Shown: positions 1-10,035 of the stretch, piece after piece | How positions within the stretch are numbered: the first letter of the stretch is position 1 | How the letters are laid out: each line of letters opens with the position of its first letter | Assembly: GCA_013696965.1 (NCBI GenBank) | Contig: JACCXN010000009.1 | Span: 135,754 to 199,753, forward strand | Source of the DNA: Bacteroidota bacterium | GTDB taxonomy: Bacteria; Bacteroidota; Bacteroidia; JACCXN01 | Length of the DNA: 64,000 bases | Reading direction: 5' to 3' | The notes under the pieces: model-generated | What the model was told of the DNA's origin: nothing | Database searches by the model: none | Seen by the model: the letters and a program-made list of their open reading frames with translations, nothing else | Program-made: the position numbers and the translations under genes

Positions 1-93
1 ACAGGAGCAACTATTGAATCAAGTGCCAAATGCATGGCTTGTTTTCCGGATACAAAAATAAGTGTTGCAGCAATAGCTTATGCTCAAAACTGA
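1..93 (+). CDS. ComF family phosphoribosyltransferase, C-terminal fragment
   Basis: The frame from base 1 runs 30 codons to a TGA at 91-93. It opens with TGATIES and continues to a hydrophobic strand ISVAAIAYAQ. This matches the end of the PRPP-binding loop (DDxxTTGAT) and the last strand of ComF/amidophosphoribosyltransferase-like proteins; the acidic part of the loop lies outside the window. ComF proteins are linked to DNA uptake and natural transformation. Codon use (GCA, ATA, ACA) fits the neighbours. The gene is convergent with ispD and the two 3' ends overlap by 10 bp. Only the tail is visible, so the call rests on a short match. Confidence 0.6.
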   Translation, partial: TGATIESSAKCMACFPDTKISVAAIAYAQN

Positions 94-764
94 GTTTTTG
101 CTTTCAATAATGCCTCAGCAAGCAAAAGATCAAAGGATGTTGTTATTTTAATGTTTTCTATATTCCCCGGGCTAAGTGAAATGGGAGTTCCTGCTGCTTC
201 TACAACCGATGCATCATCGGTAAAAGCTGCACGGTAAGGCAAACTATAAGCAGCCTTTAAAACAGAAGCTTTAAAGCATTGGGGTGTTTGAACAATCCTG
301 TATTCATCCCTATTTACGGCCTCGCTTGAATCTTTTGAAACTTTTCTGAGTGAATCAATTAATTCCACAACTGGAACAGCAGCATCTTTTTTTGCTGCTG
401 CTTCAAAACAATTTTGAATAGTAAGGTGACTTACCAAAGGCCTTACTCCATCGTGTATGGCAACAATTGAATCATTATCTTGAATTAGTTGTAATCCGTT
501 AATAACTGAGTGAAAACGGGTATAGCCACCTGAACATACATTGTGAGGTATTTCAAAGCCATAATGCCTGGTCAAGTTTTCCCACTCACTAATTTGATCA
601 GTTGGAAGTACAACAATAATTTGAAGATTATTGTCCCAATCGAAAAATGTTTCAATTGTGTGGAAAAGCAAGGGCTTTTCTCCAAGTAATATAAATTGCT
701 TTGGAATAGCCGATTGCATTCTGCTACCAATTCCAGCTGCAACTATTATTACTGAATTCTTCAT
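84..764 (-). CDS. ispD: 2-C-methyl-D-erythritol 4-phosphate cytidylyltransferase
   Basis: 226 aa, the usual length for IspD. It transfers CMP from CTP to 2-C-methyl-D-erythritol 4-phosphate, the third step of the non-mevalonate isoprenoid pathway, in the cytosol. The N-terminal nucleotide-binding loop is clear (IIVAAGIGSRM, residues 6-16, then PKQF at about 21-24), with an HDGVRPLV motif near residue 105 and a TDDASVVE motif near 183. It is the last gene of the minus-strand run uppP-truB-queA-ispD, 22 bp after queA. ispG at 54159 belongs to the same pathway but is far away. No anomaly seen. Confidence 0.95.
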   Translation of the reverse strand: MKNSVIIVAAGIGSRMQSAIPKQFILLGEKPLLFHTIETFFDWDNNLQIIVVLPTDQISEWENLTRHYGFEIPHNVCSGGYTRFHSVINGLQLIQDNDSIVAIHDGVRPLVSHLTIQNCFEAAAKKDAAVPVVELIDSLRKVSKDSSEAVNRDEYRIVQTPQCFKASVLKAAYSLPYRAAFTDDASVVEAAGTPISLSPGNIENIKITTSFDLLLAEALLKAKTQF

Positions 765-786
765 AATTAGCCCTTAATTTAGGCCC

Positions 787-1836
787 TTAAATAATTAACA
801 TTGCATCTCCGTAAGAGAAAAACTGATATTTTTCTTTAATTGCCTCATCATATGCTCTTTTGATAAGATCATAACCTCCAAAAGCACAAACCATCATATA
901 AAGAGTTGATTCTGAAGTGTGAAAATTAGTGATCATACAATTGGCAATACTGAAATCATAAGGAGGAAAAACGAATTTATTTGTCCAGCCATCAAAGGGC
1001 TTTAAATGGCCATCTGAAGAAACGGATGATTCGATAGCCCTCATGGAAGTTGTTCCCACTGCACATACCCTGCGCTTGCTATCAATTCCTTTATTCACAA
1101 TATTTGCAGCCAAAGCAGGCACAATTGCTTGCTCGGAATCCATTTTGTGTTTTGTAAGATCTTCAACTTCAACAGATCTGAAAGTACCAAGACCAATATG
1201 AAGGGTAAGTTCGGCAAAGTTAACTCCTTTTAACTCAAGCCTTTTCATTAATTCACGGCTGAAATGCAAGCCAGCAGTAGGAGCTGCAACAGCACCTTCC
1301 TCTTTGGCAAAAACAGTCTGATATCTTTCCTCGTCAGATGCTTCAGCTTCTCTTTTAATATATTTTGGCAAAGGAGTTTGCCCAAGAGAATAAATTGCTT
1401 CTTTAAATTCTTCGTATGGCCCGTCAAACAAAAATCGAAGAGTACGGCCTCTTGAAGTAGTATTGTCAATAACCTCTGCTACCAACAAATCATCATCACC
1501 AAAATACAATTTGTTTCCAATTCTGATTTTTCTGGCAGGATCAACAAGTACATCCCACAACCTACTTTCGCGATTCAACTCACGCAGAAGGAAAACTTCG
1601 ATTTTAGCACCTGTTTTTTCCTTATTTCCATATAACCTCGCAGGAAATACCCTGGTGTTATTTAATATCATAACATCCCCATCATCAAAATATCCTAGGA
1701 CGTCCTTAAATTGTTTATGTTCTATAGTCTGTTTTTTTCTATCAATTACCATTAAACGTGATTCATCCCTGTTCTTAGCAGGATATTCAGCTATTAGCTC
1801 TTTTGGCAAATTAAATTTAAACTGTGATAATTTCAT
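787..1836 (-). CDS. queA: S-adenosylmethionine:tRNA ribosyltransferase-isomerase
   Basis: 349 aa, full length. QueA moves the ribosyl group of S-adenosylmethionine onto 7-aminomethyl-7-deazaguanine at the tRNA wobble position, giving epoxyqueuosine. Family hallmarks are the N-terminal [22 protein letters not shown] segment (described here as residues 8-29), [18 protein letters not shown] near residue 185, [11 protein letters not shown] near 209 and [12 protein letters not shown] near 301. It sits between truB and ispD on the minus strand. A TAnnTTTG box in the 54-bp gap before it suggests it may also have its own promoter. Confidence 0.97.
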   Translation of the reverse strand: MKLSQFKFNLPKELIAEYPAKNRDESRLMVIDRKKQTIEHKQFKDVLGYFDDGDVMILNNTRVFPARLYGNKEKTGAKIEVFLLRELNRESRLWDVLVDPARKIRIGNKLYFGDDDLLVAEVIDNTTSRGRTLRFLFDGPYEEFKEAIYSLGQTPLPKYIKREAEASDEERYQTVFAKEEGAVAAPTAGLHFSRELMKRLELKGVNFAELTLHIGLGTFRSVEVEDLTKHKMDSEQAIVPALAANIVNKGIDSKRRVCAVGTTSMRAIESSVSSDGHLKPFDGWTNKFVFPPYDFSIANCMITNFHTSESTLYMMVCAFGGYDLIKRAYDEAIKEKYQFFSYGDAMLII

Positions 1837-1871
1837 TGAAAATGATTATAAGTTATTTTTTTACAAGGGGG

Positions 1872-1879
1872 CAAATTTA
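1872..1879 (-). promoter_or_regulatory. Bacteroidota -7 promoter box upstream of queA
   Basis: On the minus strand the sequence reads TAAATTTG, an exact match to the Bacteroidota -7 consensus TAnnTTTG, 36 bp before the queA start codon and just after the truB stop. No clear -33 TTG element lies at the expected distance, so the call is tentative. Confidence 0.4.
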
Positions 1880-1890
1880 AATATAATTTC

Positions 1891-2646
1891 TCAGGAAATT
1901 ATATTTTTGATTCCGCTATTCACAGCATTGCCTTTCTCAAGTTTTATTGCATCATCTATTAACGTTTTAAATTGGTCAATTGTTGTGCTCTGTTCAATTC
2001 TGTATTCACCAATACCTGTACGGCATAGCTGAGAAAGGTAGGCTCCGCTTCCTAAGGCCAGGCCAAAATCAAAAGCAATAGATCGGATATAAGTTCCCTT
2101 GCTGCAAACAATGCGAAATTTAATTTCCGGAAGATTAATTTCTATGATTTCAAAGGCCGAAATTGTTATTTCCCTTGTTTTTACCTGGACATGCTCTCCC
2201 TTTCGGGCTTTAATATAGGCTCTTTTTCCATCTACTTTCTTTGCAGAAAATACAGGAGGCAATTGATTTGAGGTGCAAATAAAATCTGAAGCAGTTCTTT
2301 TTATCTGCTCAAAAGTAATATGTTCGATTGGATAAAAGGTGTCAGGTTCTGTTTCCAGATCATAGGATGGAGTTGTGGCTCCAAGTGTAAAGGTTCCTGT
2401 ATATTCTTTTTCCTTTGCCTGGTGTTGGTCAATCTGTTTTGTCATTTTACCCGTGCAAATTATAAGCAAACCTGTAGCCAAGGGGTCCAAAGTTCCGGCA
2501 TGGCCAACTTTTAAATTATGCAAACCCAATTGTTTTTGCAGCATGTAACGGATCTTATTAACAGCATCAAAGGAAGTCCAAGTTAAAGGTTTATTAATCA
2601 AAAGAAGTTCTCCTTTTACAAAATCGAATTCTGTTCTCTTTTTCAT
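1891..2646 (-). CDS. truB: tRNA pseudouridine(55) synthase
   Basis: 251 aa, slightly short as is common for bacterial TruB without a long C-terminal extension. It isomerises uridine 55 in the T-loop of most tRNAs. The catalytic motif GHAGTLDPLATGLL is at residues 48-61, with the catalytic aspartate at D54; LPPVFSAKKVDGKRAY near residue 130 and the CSKGTYIRS motif near 180 are also typical. It follows uppP by 36 bp and precedes queA by 54 bp on the same strand. The uppP-truB-queA order is familiar in Bacteroidota genomes. Confidence 0.97.
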   Translation of the reverse strand: MKKRTEFDFVKGELLLINKPLTWTSFDAVNKIRYMLQKQLGLHNLKVGHAGTLDPLATGLLIICTGKMTKQIDQHQAKEKEYTGTFTLGATTPSYDLETEPDTFYPIEHITFEQIKRTASDFICTSNQLPPVFSAKKVDGKRAYIKARKGEHVQVKTREITISAFEIIEINLPEIKFRIVCSKGTYIRSIAFDFGLALGSGAYLSQLCRTGIGEYRIEQSTTIDQFKTLIDDAIKLEKGNAVNSGIKNIIS

Positions 2647-2682
2647 TTATCTTTTTACTTAATAAATATTTTCAGTGGTTTT

Positions 2683-3468
2683 TTAAAGTTTTATTCCAGT
2701 ATAAATTGCAAAAACCAGGAAAACAATACCAATTACAATCCTGTAATAGCCAAAATGCTTAAAGCCATATTTTGTAAGTAAGGCAACAAATGCTTTTACG
2801 GCAATAATAGCACACACAAAAGCAACCGCAGCTCCTACAAACATTAAATTCCATTGATGTGAAGTCATTTGAAAACCCGTTTTAAACAAATCATATCCTG
2901 TTGCTGCAAACATGGTTGGTATTGCAAGTAGAAATGAAAATTCTGCAGCCTGTTTACGATTAAAACCAGCAGAAACGCCACCAAAAATTGTTGCAGCAGA
3001 CCTGGAAACACCAGGAATCATAGCAAGGCATTGAAAAAAGCCAATTTGAACTGCACCCTTATAAGAAACTGCATCAGTATCGGTATATAAGGATTCTTCC
3101 TTATCAGACCATTTGTCCAGTAAAACAAGCAAAATCCCCCCCGCAATAAGAGCAATGCTAACAACGATGGAATTAAACAAGTATGCTTTTATGAATTTAT
3201 AAGCCAATAAACCAATGATTGCAGTAGGAATAAAAGCAATAAACAATTTTAAATAAATATCAATGCTAACGAAAAATCGTTTGTAATAAATTACTAATAC
3301 AGACAGGATTGCGCCAATTTGTATGCCTATTTCAAATGTGTTTTCAAAGTCTTTATCCTTTATTTCCATTAATGATCCTGCCAGAATCATGTGACCTGTT
3401 GAGGATACGGGTAAGAATTCAGTTAATCCTTCTATGATGCCAAGAATAATGGCTTGAATTAAATCCAT
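2683..3468 (-). CDS. uppP: Undecaprenyl-diphosphate phosphatase
   Basis: 261 aa integral membrane protein of the BacA/UppP family. It dephosphorylates undecaprenyl diphosphate to recycle the lipid carrier for peptidoglycan and O-antigen synthesis, and often gives bacitracin tolerance. Visible hallmarks are the N-terminal EGLTEFLPVSSTGH motif (residues 13-26) and the PGVSRSAATI motif near residue 153, which together form the active site, plus about seven or eight hydrophobic segments. It heads the minus-strand run uppP-truB-queA-ispD and has a good -7 box close upstream. Confidence 0.96.
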   Translation of the reverse strand: MDLIQAIILGIIEGLTEFLPVSSTGHMILAGSLMEIKDKDFENTFEIGIQIGAILSVLVIYYKRFFVSIDIYLKLFIAFIPTAIIGLLAYKFIKAYLFNSIVVSIALIAGGILLVLLDKWSDKEESLYTDTDAVSYKGAVQIGFFQCLAMIPGVSRSAATIFGGVSAGFNRKQAAEFSFLLAIPTMFAATGYDLFKTGFQMTSHQWNLMFVGAAVAFVCAIIAVKAFVALLTKYGFKHFGYYRIVIGIVFLVFAIYTGIKL

Positions 3469-3485
3469 AATTTATTTATTTGAGG

Positions 3486-3493
3486 CAAAAATA
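3486..3493 (-). promoter_or_regulatory. Bacteroidota -7 promoter box upstream of uppP
   Basis: The minus strand reads TATTTTTG (TAnnTTTG), ending 18 bp before the uppP start codon. This fits a short leader and marks the probable start of the uppP-truB-queA-ispD transcript. The -33 element is not obvious. Confidence 0.5.
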
Positions 3494-3696
3494 GATTTTA
3501 TTTTTTTATATCCTTTGTGAATTCAATTATCAAATGCTATCCTGCACCATTGAAATATTGGAATAAAAGGATTAAAACAAACAATTGCGGTAAAAAACCT
3601 TATAAAAAAACTGCCAAAAACTTTATTTATTACCTCTAATCGGCAGAGAACCCTTAACTAATGGCTTTTCAACTGTTAATTTAACAAAAATAAAAA

Positions 3697-6600
3697 TTAA
3701 CGCATTAGGTACATTTTTCCAAAACCCTTTTGAAAAAACTTGTCAGCCTCCGTGGAATTATGTTCAATGGCTGATCCGTCTATCCTTGTAATAACTCTGT
3801 AAAGGTAAACTCCGTTTGCAAGTAAATCTCCGAACTCATCTCTTCCATTCCAGGCAAATTCAGTAATGTTCCTGCCAATATGAATAGGACCTAATTCATC
3901 CTTATGTATTTCCCTTACAATTTTTCCGGAAACCGTCATAATTTGAATTTTAAAATGAGATGGAATTGTGGAGCCAGTAAGTGTGAAAACGAAACGTGTA
4001 GAGGTAGAAAACGGATTTGGAAAATTCAAAACCTCGGTAATGGTGGATTTATTTATGACTTCAAAACTAATAACATAGTCAAAATCCCCGGATTTATTAT
4101 CTGACCTATCGCTTGCCTTTATCCTTAACTCGTATTTACCATCTTTAGTAAATTGAGGCTGAAGTTCTATTTTGCAACTATTTTTAGGGAGAATAGCTGG
4201 TACAAATCTCATTGGTTCTTGTCCTGGTGCTTCAAAATACAATCTTTTTTGTTCCGATTCAGGATCTGTAAGATAAATGGCAAAGCTTGAGGTATCATTA
4301 AGTGCAAGGAATCTGTTTTCATCCTTTAACTGAACAACAATAAAGGGTTTGGCAGAAACAATATCACCATTAAGAATATGCACTCCATCGAAAGTAACAT
4401 CAAGCATAGGATTGATTTTATCCCTGCCAACAAAAAAGCCTAATTGAGCCTTGTTGTTGAAATGGTATTGCTCTAATTGCCAATTTTCATCTTTAGGATT
4501 TATTTCTACCCAAAGGTTGTTGTAACCGGGAAATCCAATAGTTGAAAGCTCTATTGAGGTTATCAATATGCTGTCTGCAGGAAGATGAGCTAATTTTTTA
4601 TATTCTAAAGGAAGAATATTGCGTGATATATCTTCCACCCAGTAATTCACATTAATGCTGTCCATATCAACATTACTTATATTTTGAATTGCTATTCTGA
4701 ATTTAATCTTATCTCCCTCCTCAATTGTATCGGCATGAAAATAAAAATTTCTGGAAGCATTTAAGGCCGCTTCTGGAATTTCGTCAAAAAGCAATTGCCA
4801 TCGCTTAAACTGGGCAGGTGTACTGGTTACCTCATCCCTTAAATTCGCTTTTAACCTTAAATAGGGATAAGAAGCCGCATCAATATTTAAATTGTAAATG
4901 TCTGTGTTCGTATTGTCAACATTCATCAACAGAGTTTCATTCCCATAAATATCAATCCCGGAAATATCAACACTAACATCATCGTTGGATGGCATTTCAA
5001 GACTTTGCTGTCTCCAATGAAATGAATGCCATTCCTTTGCCGGTCCTGCCACTACGGAACTAAGCCCTCCGGAAGGCAAATTGCGTTCAATATCTGTAGT
5101 AAGATTAATCGAACTGAATTTATTGCTTCCAATAACCGTTTTGGCAGAAGCTATAAGGCCTTTTTGAACAAAAAAGATGAAAGGAAGACTATCTGAATTG
5201 GTTAACAAGGAAGCATCGGCACCTAAATTTTGAAATGCGGAATGAACATTTGCATTCCATTGAGTACACATGGGATTAAAAACTGAATAGGCAAGTATGT
5301 AATGCCCATTAGGAACCGAATTTTCAATCATATCCACCATTGCATCCATTTGACTGGTTACAGAAGGATAAAAGATAAAATATTTACTGTCTCTACAACC
5401 CGGACCCGGATTCACATTATATTGAGGTTTTTCGATTGTTGACCAGGATTCAAGGGTAAGTGGATCAATAACCGCAATATGAATAGCAGGTGCCCAACCG
5501 CAAGAGGCGTAATCTTGGGTTTCAGCATCAATTTTAAACATCACAGAATATGTTTCTTCTATAGTTGAAGCATTGCCCCTGTTTGAACAAATGAGCTGTT
5601 TGAAAAAACTTTGAAACTGGAACTCACGCTGAATTCTGTTATAACCAATAAAATTAAAATCATTGTTTTTAAACTGGAAAAAGTGGGCCTGCCCCCAGCC
5701 TGACTTATCTTTGATATACTGAAAGGAACTTTCTCTCCACCTTAGGTCCAAAGCAGGTTCTATTAATGGACTTGCCCTCCAGAAATAAACCATACTATCT
5801 GGCATGTTTTTCAATAAATTTGGCGACCAGTGCAACACCCCTCCACTGTGTGTTATTTCAGCTTTCTCTTTAATTGGGCTGTTGAACAAATCTGTAGTAT
5901 CAACTTCTAAAATATATTTTTTTGATTGAGCAAAAGCATTTGCTGTATTTGCCTTTAAGGTTATGCCTTGATTGGGAACAATTGAGTAATGATAAGGATA
6001 AACAGGGAGAATATCAGAGGAGGAAATTTGCAGACTCAAGGTTGTTTTATTGTTTATTTCGCTGATTTCATCAATTAATAAGGTATTGTCTGCAAAAACT
6101 GAAAAAATATTTTCCCCGGGTCCCTTTTCATTCTCAACAGGAAGTCGAAAAACCAAAGTGTCCTTATAATTTATTCCATATTTTAAGGCTAATTCTTTCT
6201 TTATAGAGCCATCCGGAAATTTTCTTGCTAATTCAATTGAAAAAAAATTATTAAAAGCACGACCTGTATTTGTTAAAATTACATTTACATCAAAAGAATC
6301 TATTTCTGTTGTAACATTTGATGGTGTAAAAAAAACATTTTGCTTGCTCACCACTACATCCGGTTTTTTGTATGAATTAATTGAAAGGGCAGGGTCTCCA
6401 TGCAATGTCATTTGAAGGCATAAAGTTTTATTCATATAATTGTTTGCAACCTGGATTTCTTTTACTGTTTCTTTCATAACAGTTCCAATACTTTCACCGT
6501 ATTTATAATTCCCAATGTTGTGATAAAACCTGGTGCTGTATGAATGAAGTAAATTAGGAAAACCCAAGCCTACATTTGCTACAAACGCAATTACCCCTTT

Positions 6601-8664
6601 GTCGGCAATAAGTACAAAAGATTCACTTGTGCTAATGGATGTTGTTAAATGAATATTTCCGGCAAAACAAGAATTGGCAAGCAAAATGGGGTACTTTTTA
6701 TGGTTATTATAGGTAGCCGGATCATCTATGTTAATATCAAATCCATTTGCGGAAGCATGTCCAAAAAAAGTCATTAGGGAAACCCCAGATTCCAATTTGT
6801 TTTTAATTACATTGGCAAGTGTATTGTCAATTGGTGCTGAAGAGTTTTTATCAAAGGTTGTAACAATTCCACCAAAGAGGGTATCTTCAATAATATTCTC
6901 ATAGGAGTTCATATATTGGGTAAAAGCTTGGTGTTCACTTGCATTTGCGCCTCCTCTAAAATGCAAAACTGATTTCATCCATTCCTCAGGAATAGAATAT
7001 CCTTCATATTCAAGCATTTTTTTATGGTAAATTTTTACTTCATTGGCATTCTTAGCTGCAAGTCTTCCTGTAGCAATTGCAGGTTCATACATTGCGCCAT
7101 TTAAACCTGCTGTTAACAATGCATCTGATGATGCCATGCCGTATGTTGGAACAAGACATTTTTCATAATAGGATGGACTTTTGCGTGAGTCTCTTGGATT
7201 AATTGATTTTCCAATTAAAAAGAGATGTTTTGGCTTTACGGTCCACTTGTCCAAAGCAAAATCTGCAAAGTTTTTTATTGAAAGTGGGTGTTTGTATATT
7301 CCATGGGCGAACTGATGGTATAGTTCATCAACATCAACAACCAATGGAATATGGCCCGTTCCTGACCGGTAATTTGCGTAATCAACTGTTTCCGATTTCA
7401 ATTTTTTAGAGGTAACAAGGAGGTAATCGGCATTGGAATTGAGAAAATTTACAAATTGATTTGTGGCAGGATTAACAGATTCCAGATTTGAAATAGTAGA
7501 AATATAATTCTCAGGCAACAAATAACATTTTTTATCTGATTTTCCTGCAGCTCCATTTGGAATTATCACCTTATAAAGTCCGCCACTATAATAGGTTTTT
7601 ATTTTTCTGGCATTTGTAATATCATATACATAAACATCTGATAAAGGATTGTAATTCTGAAATTCAAGCAGTGTTTTTCCCTGTGAAAGGTTATCCTGAA
7701 CAATCATTTCAAAAACATTAACATTTAAAAAATTCATTGAATGCGGATAAATTAGGGAGGCCCATGCAATTGTGGTTCGGTTTCCCACAAAAGCGGTATA
7801 TACAAATTCAGTTGTTTCGCTATGAAGAGATCCAGGTAGGATCGTCTTGTTAATTATATTTTTCTCATACCCGTGGTATTGAACATCGGCAAGAGAAGCG
7901 TAAGTTCCAAGAGAATTTTTAAAATCAATTTTGGTATGATGATCGGGAAAGGTGTTTGCATCTCTTGAAGCTCCAATAACAATAGTTTTAAATTCAGCAG
8001 CAGGTCCAGATAAATACGCATTGGGGGTGGGAAAAAATTTAACTCCAGTTCCTCCTTCACCGATAACCGAATTAAACCAGCCCTCTGACTTGGTGTAATC
8101 TGGATCACTGTCTCCAGCAGAGACCGTTTCTCCTAAAAAATATTCAGTCGTGTAGCTTTGAATGTTTTGCTTTAACACATAAGGAAATGGTGTAAAATCA
8201 CTAAAATTAGCAGCATCCTCATACTGAATTCTTTCATTGTTAATGGATTCACTCCAGGTAATGTAATAAATTGCTGTATCGTTAATCAGGCTATAATAGG
8301 GATTGGGTTGGTCGCTTTGGGTACTGTACATAAATTTATCCATGTACCCATCGTTTTTTTGAGCATAAAATTCTATATAATCATTGCCGTCAAGAACGTA
8401 TTGGTCTCCTTCATCTTTAATAAATAATGGAACTTGTTCTCCTCTAGCAAAAAGCTGGATTTTTCGATGATCTATTCCTTGCAAAGCTACTCCTGCATTC
8501 GAAAGGGAGTTAGAGAGCGTTGAAGCGCTAATCCGGTAAATGTTGTTTTGAGTTATTTTGAAAAAAAAATACTTCTGATTATAGTTAATCCATTCGTTGC
8601 CGTATGGTTGTGCGAGGGCAGACGTATATGCAAACAAACAAAATATCAATAGATTTTTTTTCAC
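3697..8664 (-). CDS. porU2: PorU2-like C25 (gingipain-type) peptidase with T9SS-type C-terminal domain
   Basis: 1655 aa with a signal peptide (MKKNLLIFCLFAYTSALAQ). The middle carries a caspase-fold C25 peptidase domain with the catalytic pair visible: FFGHAS with H636 and ANSCFAG with C666, a spacing like that of gingipains. Long Ig-like and beta-rich segments follow. The last ~110 residues form a FlgD-like sorting domain (NPFSTSTRF, then DLLANGVYLYRV). PorU is the sortase that cleaves T9SS signals and attaches cargo to A-LPS, but classical PorU is about 1150 aa. Its size and its partner fit the longer form called PorU2 in Bacteroidota. It overlaps porV2 by 4 bp, so the two are translated together. 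Substrate unknown. Confidence 0.85.
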   Translation of the reverse strand: MKKNLLIFCLFAYTSALAQPYGNEWINYNQKYFFFKITQNNIYRISASTLSNSLSNAGVALQGIDHRKIQLFARGEQVPLFIKDEGDQYVLDGNDYIEFYAQKNDGYMDKFMYSTQSDQPNPYYSLINDTAIYYITWSESINNERIQYEDAANFSDFTPFPYVLKQNIQSYTTEYFLGETVSAGDSDPDYTKSEGWFNSVIGEGGTGVKFFPTPNAYLSGPAAEFKTIVIGASRDANTFPDHHTKIDFKNSLGTYASLADVQYHGYEKNIINKTILPGSLHSETTEFVYTAFVGNRTTIAWASLIYPHSMNFLNVNVFEMIVQDNLSQGKTLLEFQNYNPLSDVYVYDITNARKIKTYYSGGLYKVIIPNGAAGKSDKKCYLLPENYISTISNLESVNPATNQFVNFLNSNADYLLVTSKKLKSETVDYANYRSGTGHIPLVVDVDELYHQFAHGIYKHPLSIKNFADFALDKWTVKPKHLFLIGKSINPRDSRKSPSYYEKCLVPTYGMASSDALLTAGLNGAMYEPAIATGRLAAKNANEVKIYHKKMLEYEGYSIPEEWMKSVLHFRGGANASEHQAFTQYMNSYENIIEDTLFGGIVTTFDKNSSAPIDNTLANVIKNKLESGVSLMTFFGHASANGFDINIDDPATYNNHKKYPILLANSCFAGNIHLTTSISTSESFVLIADKGVIAFVANVGLGFPNLLHSYSTRFYHNIGNYKYGESIGTVMKETVKEIQVANNYMNKTLCLQMTLHGDPALSINSYKKPDVVVSKQNVFFTPSNVTTEIDSFDVNVILTNTGRAFNNFFSIELARKFPDGSIKKELALKYGINYKDTLVFRLPVENEKGPGENIFSVFADNTLLIDEISEINNKTTLSLQISSSDILPVYPYHYSIVPNQGITLKANTANAFAQSKKYILEVDTTDLFNSPIKEKAEITHSGGVLHWSPNLLKNMPDSMVYFWRASPLIEPALDLRWRESSFQYIKDKSGWGQAHFFQFKNNDFNFIGYNRIQREFQFQSFFKQLICSNRGNASTIEETYSVMFKIDAETQDYASCGWAPAIHIAVIDPLTLESWSTIEKPQYNVNPGPGCRDSKYFIFYPSVTSQMDAMVDMIENSVPNGHYILAYSVFNPMCTQWNANVHSAFQNLGADASLLTNSDSLPFIFFVQKGLIASAKTVIGSNKFSSINLTTDIERNLPSGGLSSVVAGPAKEWHSFHWRQQSLEMPSNDDVSVDISGIDIYGNETLLMNVDNTNTDIYNLNIDAASYPYLRLKANLRDEVTSTPAQFKRWQLLFDEIPEAALNASRNFYFHADTIEEGDKIKFRIAIQNISNVDMDSINVNYWVEDISRNILPLEYKKLAHLPADSILITSIELSTIGFPGYNNLWVEINPKDENWQLEQYHFNNKAQLGFFVGRDKINPMLDVTFDGVHILNGDIVSAKPFIVVQLKDENRFLALNDTSSFAIYLTDPESEQKRLYFEAPGQEPMRFVPAILPKNSCKIELQPQFTKDGKYELRIKASDRSDNKSGDFDYVISFEVINKSTITEVLNFPNPFSTSTRFVFTLTGSTIPSHFKIQIMTVSGKIVREIHKDELGPIHIGRNITEFAWNGRDEFGDLLANGVYLYRVITRIDGSAIEHNSTEADKFFQKGFGKMYLMR

Positions 8665-9740
8665 CTGTTCTCTCGGTTAATGTCAAATTTTAAAGAAAAT
8701 ATATTGGAATAAAGGGCAACAGACTGATCACCTATATCAGTTAGTGCATAATCAATGGTAATTCCTTTTATTTTTACACCTATGCCCATGTTTGGCTGCA
8801 TACTAGTTTGTTTGTTTTTATCAAGATCGGTTTGTTGTTGAATATTTCCAATACCAGCCCTTAAAAACACGAATCCTCCATAGCCAATCTCTAATCCCAA
8901 ATGGGGATCAATACTAACGGCATTGCTTTTAATAAGAACATTTCTTTTTCTGTCAAATGTAAAATCAAAATTTGCCTCTGTAAGCAAAGTAAATTTTTCT
9001 TTGATTTTATAGGTTCTTGCTGCTCCTACCAGTAGTTTTGGTAAAGTAACTTCTACTGAATTTTGAGGTATTTCATTTCCTGTTCTATTAAATACATCAA
9101 TTGTTTCCTGGTTCAATGTATAGCTCCAGGCATTGAATGTGGAGGTTACATCTCTTGCCATTGCTCCAAACTTCCAATTGCCTACTTGATACTGGGCACC
9201 GAAGTCTAGTCCAAACCCCCATGCCTTGGCAAAGTCACCCACAATACGATGAATAACCTTTGCATTAGCCCCAAGATGAAGGCCAGGGATTGCTGTTTTT
9301 TTGGCATAAGAGGCAATAAATGCATAATCGGCAGCAGAAAAGGAAGTTATTCTGTCGTAATTAATGTTTCCATTTGCATCAATAAGTTCTGTAGTATTTG
9401 GAATATTATCTACACCGAAACGAATAAAACTAAAACCTAATGCGCTATTCGTATCAAGGGGTGCAGCGAATGCGGCATAATCATATTTAGCAATGCCTGC
9501 AAAATATTCAGCATGCATAAGGGCAACTTGCCTGTTACTCTTAACTCCCAATAAACCTGCAGGATTCCAATATCCAGCGGTTACATCATCAACTGAGGAT
9601 ACATAAGAATTGGACATCCCTAGTGCTCTTGCTCCCACACCTATGGATAAAAATTCGTTACTGTATTTTCTTGCTGTTTGGGCATATACAACAGTAATGC
9701 TTACAAAAAGGATGATTGATAATGCAAGTTTTTTCAACAT
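8661..9740 (-). CDS. porV2: PorV/PorQ-family outer membrane protein (PorV2-like)
   Basis: 359 aa with a signal peptide ending near VYAQ (residues 18-21). The mature start, SNEFLSIGVGARALGMSNSYVSSVDDVTAGYWNPAGL (residues 26-62), is the signature of the PorV/UPF0164 family, with a GARALGMG-like motif and a WNPAGL motif. The rest is a predicted 14-stranded FadL-like barrel of alternating polar and aromatic residues. PorV carries T9SS cargo from the translocon to the PorU sortase. The 4-bp overlap with the PorU-like gene supports a dedicated PorU2-PorV2 pair. No TAnnTTTG box was found directly upstream. Confidence 0.85.
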   Translation of the reverse strand: MLKKLALSIILFVSITVVYAQTARKYSNEFLSIGVGARALGMSNSYVSSVDDVTAGYWNPAGLLGVKSNRQVALMHAEYFAGIAKYDYAAFAAPLDTNSALGFSFIRFGVDNIPNTTELIDANGNINYDRITSFSAADYAFIASYAKKTAIPGLHLGANAKVIHRIVGDFAKAWGFGLDFGAQYQVGNWKFGAMARDVTSTFNAWSYTLNQETIDVFNRTGNEIPQNSVEVTLPKLLVGAARTYKIKEKFTLLTEANFDFTFDRKRNVLIKSNAVSIDPHLGLEIGYGGFVFLRAGIGNIQQQTDLDKNKQTSMQPNMGIGVKIKGITIDYALTDIGDQSVALYSNIFSLKFDINRENR

Positions 9741-9966
9741 ATAATTGAATTATGATTAATCCGGTTTTAGAAAAATTTGCTTGCTTCACCCTTACACCGG
9801 TAGTTTTTTCACAGTAACGCAGATATTTAATAAAAATTTTGTTCTCAATCCCTGGAAATGCATTTGTAAATATAATTTATTTCCTTTATTTGGCAAAATA
9901 AATGGCACAAGCCTTTTGGTGAAAAATAAAAACCTTAGTCTTCTGTTAATTTTATCCCGGCTTTAT

Positions 9967-9996
9967 TTTGAAATTCCAAAACTTAAATTTACTTTG
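9967..9996 (+). promoter_or_regulatory. Bacteroidota promoter of the LysM/SGNH/MBOAT operon
   Basis: A -33 element TTTG (9967-9970) is followed after 19 bp by TACTTTG (9990-9996), close to the -7 consensus (one base shorter spacing inside TAnnTTTG). Transcription would begin near 10002. This argues for a protein start at 10036 (or 10006) rather than at any in-frame ATG farther upstream. Confidence 0.5.
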
Positions 9997-10035
9997 CTTG
10001 CAATTATGACTATTTCCTGTTTGCTAATACCCAAA

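Noticed and set aside
1463-2032. 189-codon open frame on the plus strand
   Set aside because: It lies antisense to queA and truB, both certain genes, and its translation has no family resemblance.
9781-10035. Upstream in-frame extension of the LysM protein
   Set aside because: The extension precedes the promoter at 9967-9996 and its residues look like translated A/T-rich spacer; the signal peptide begins at 10036.
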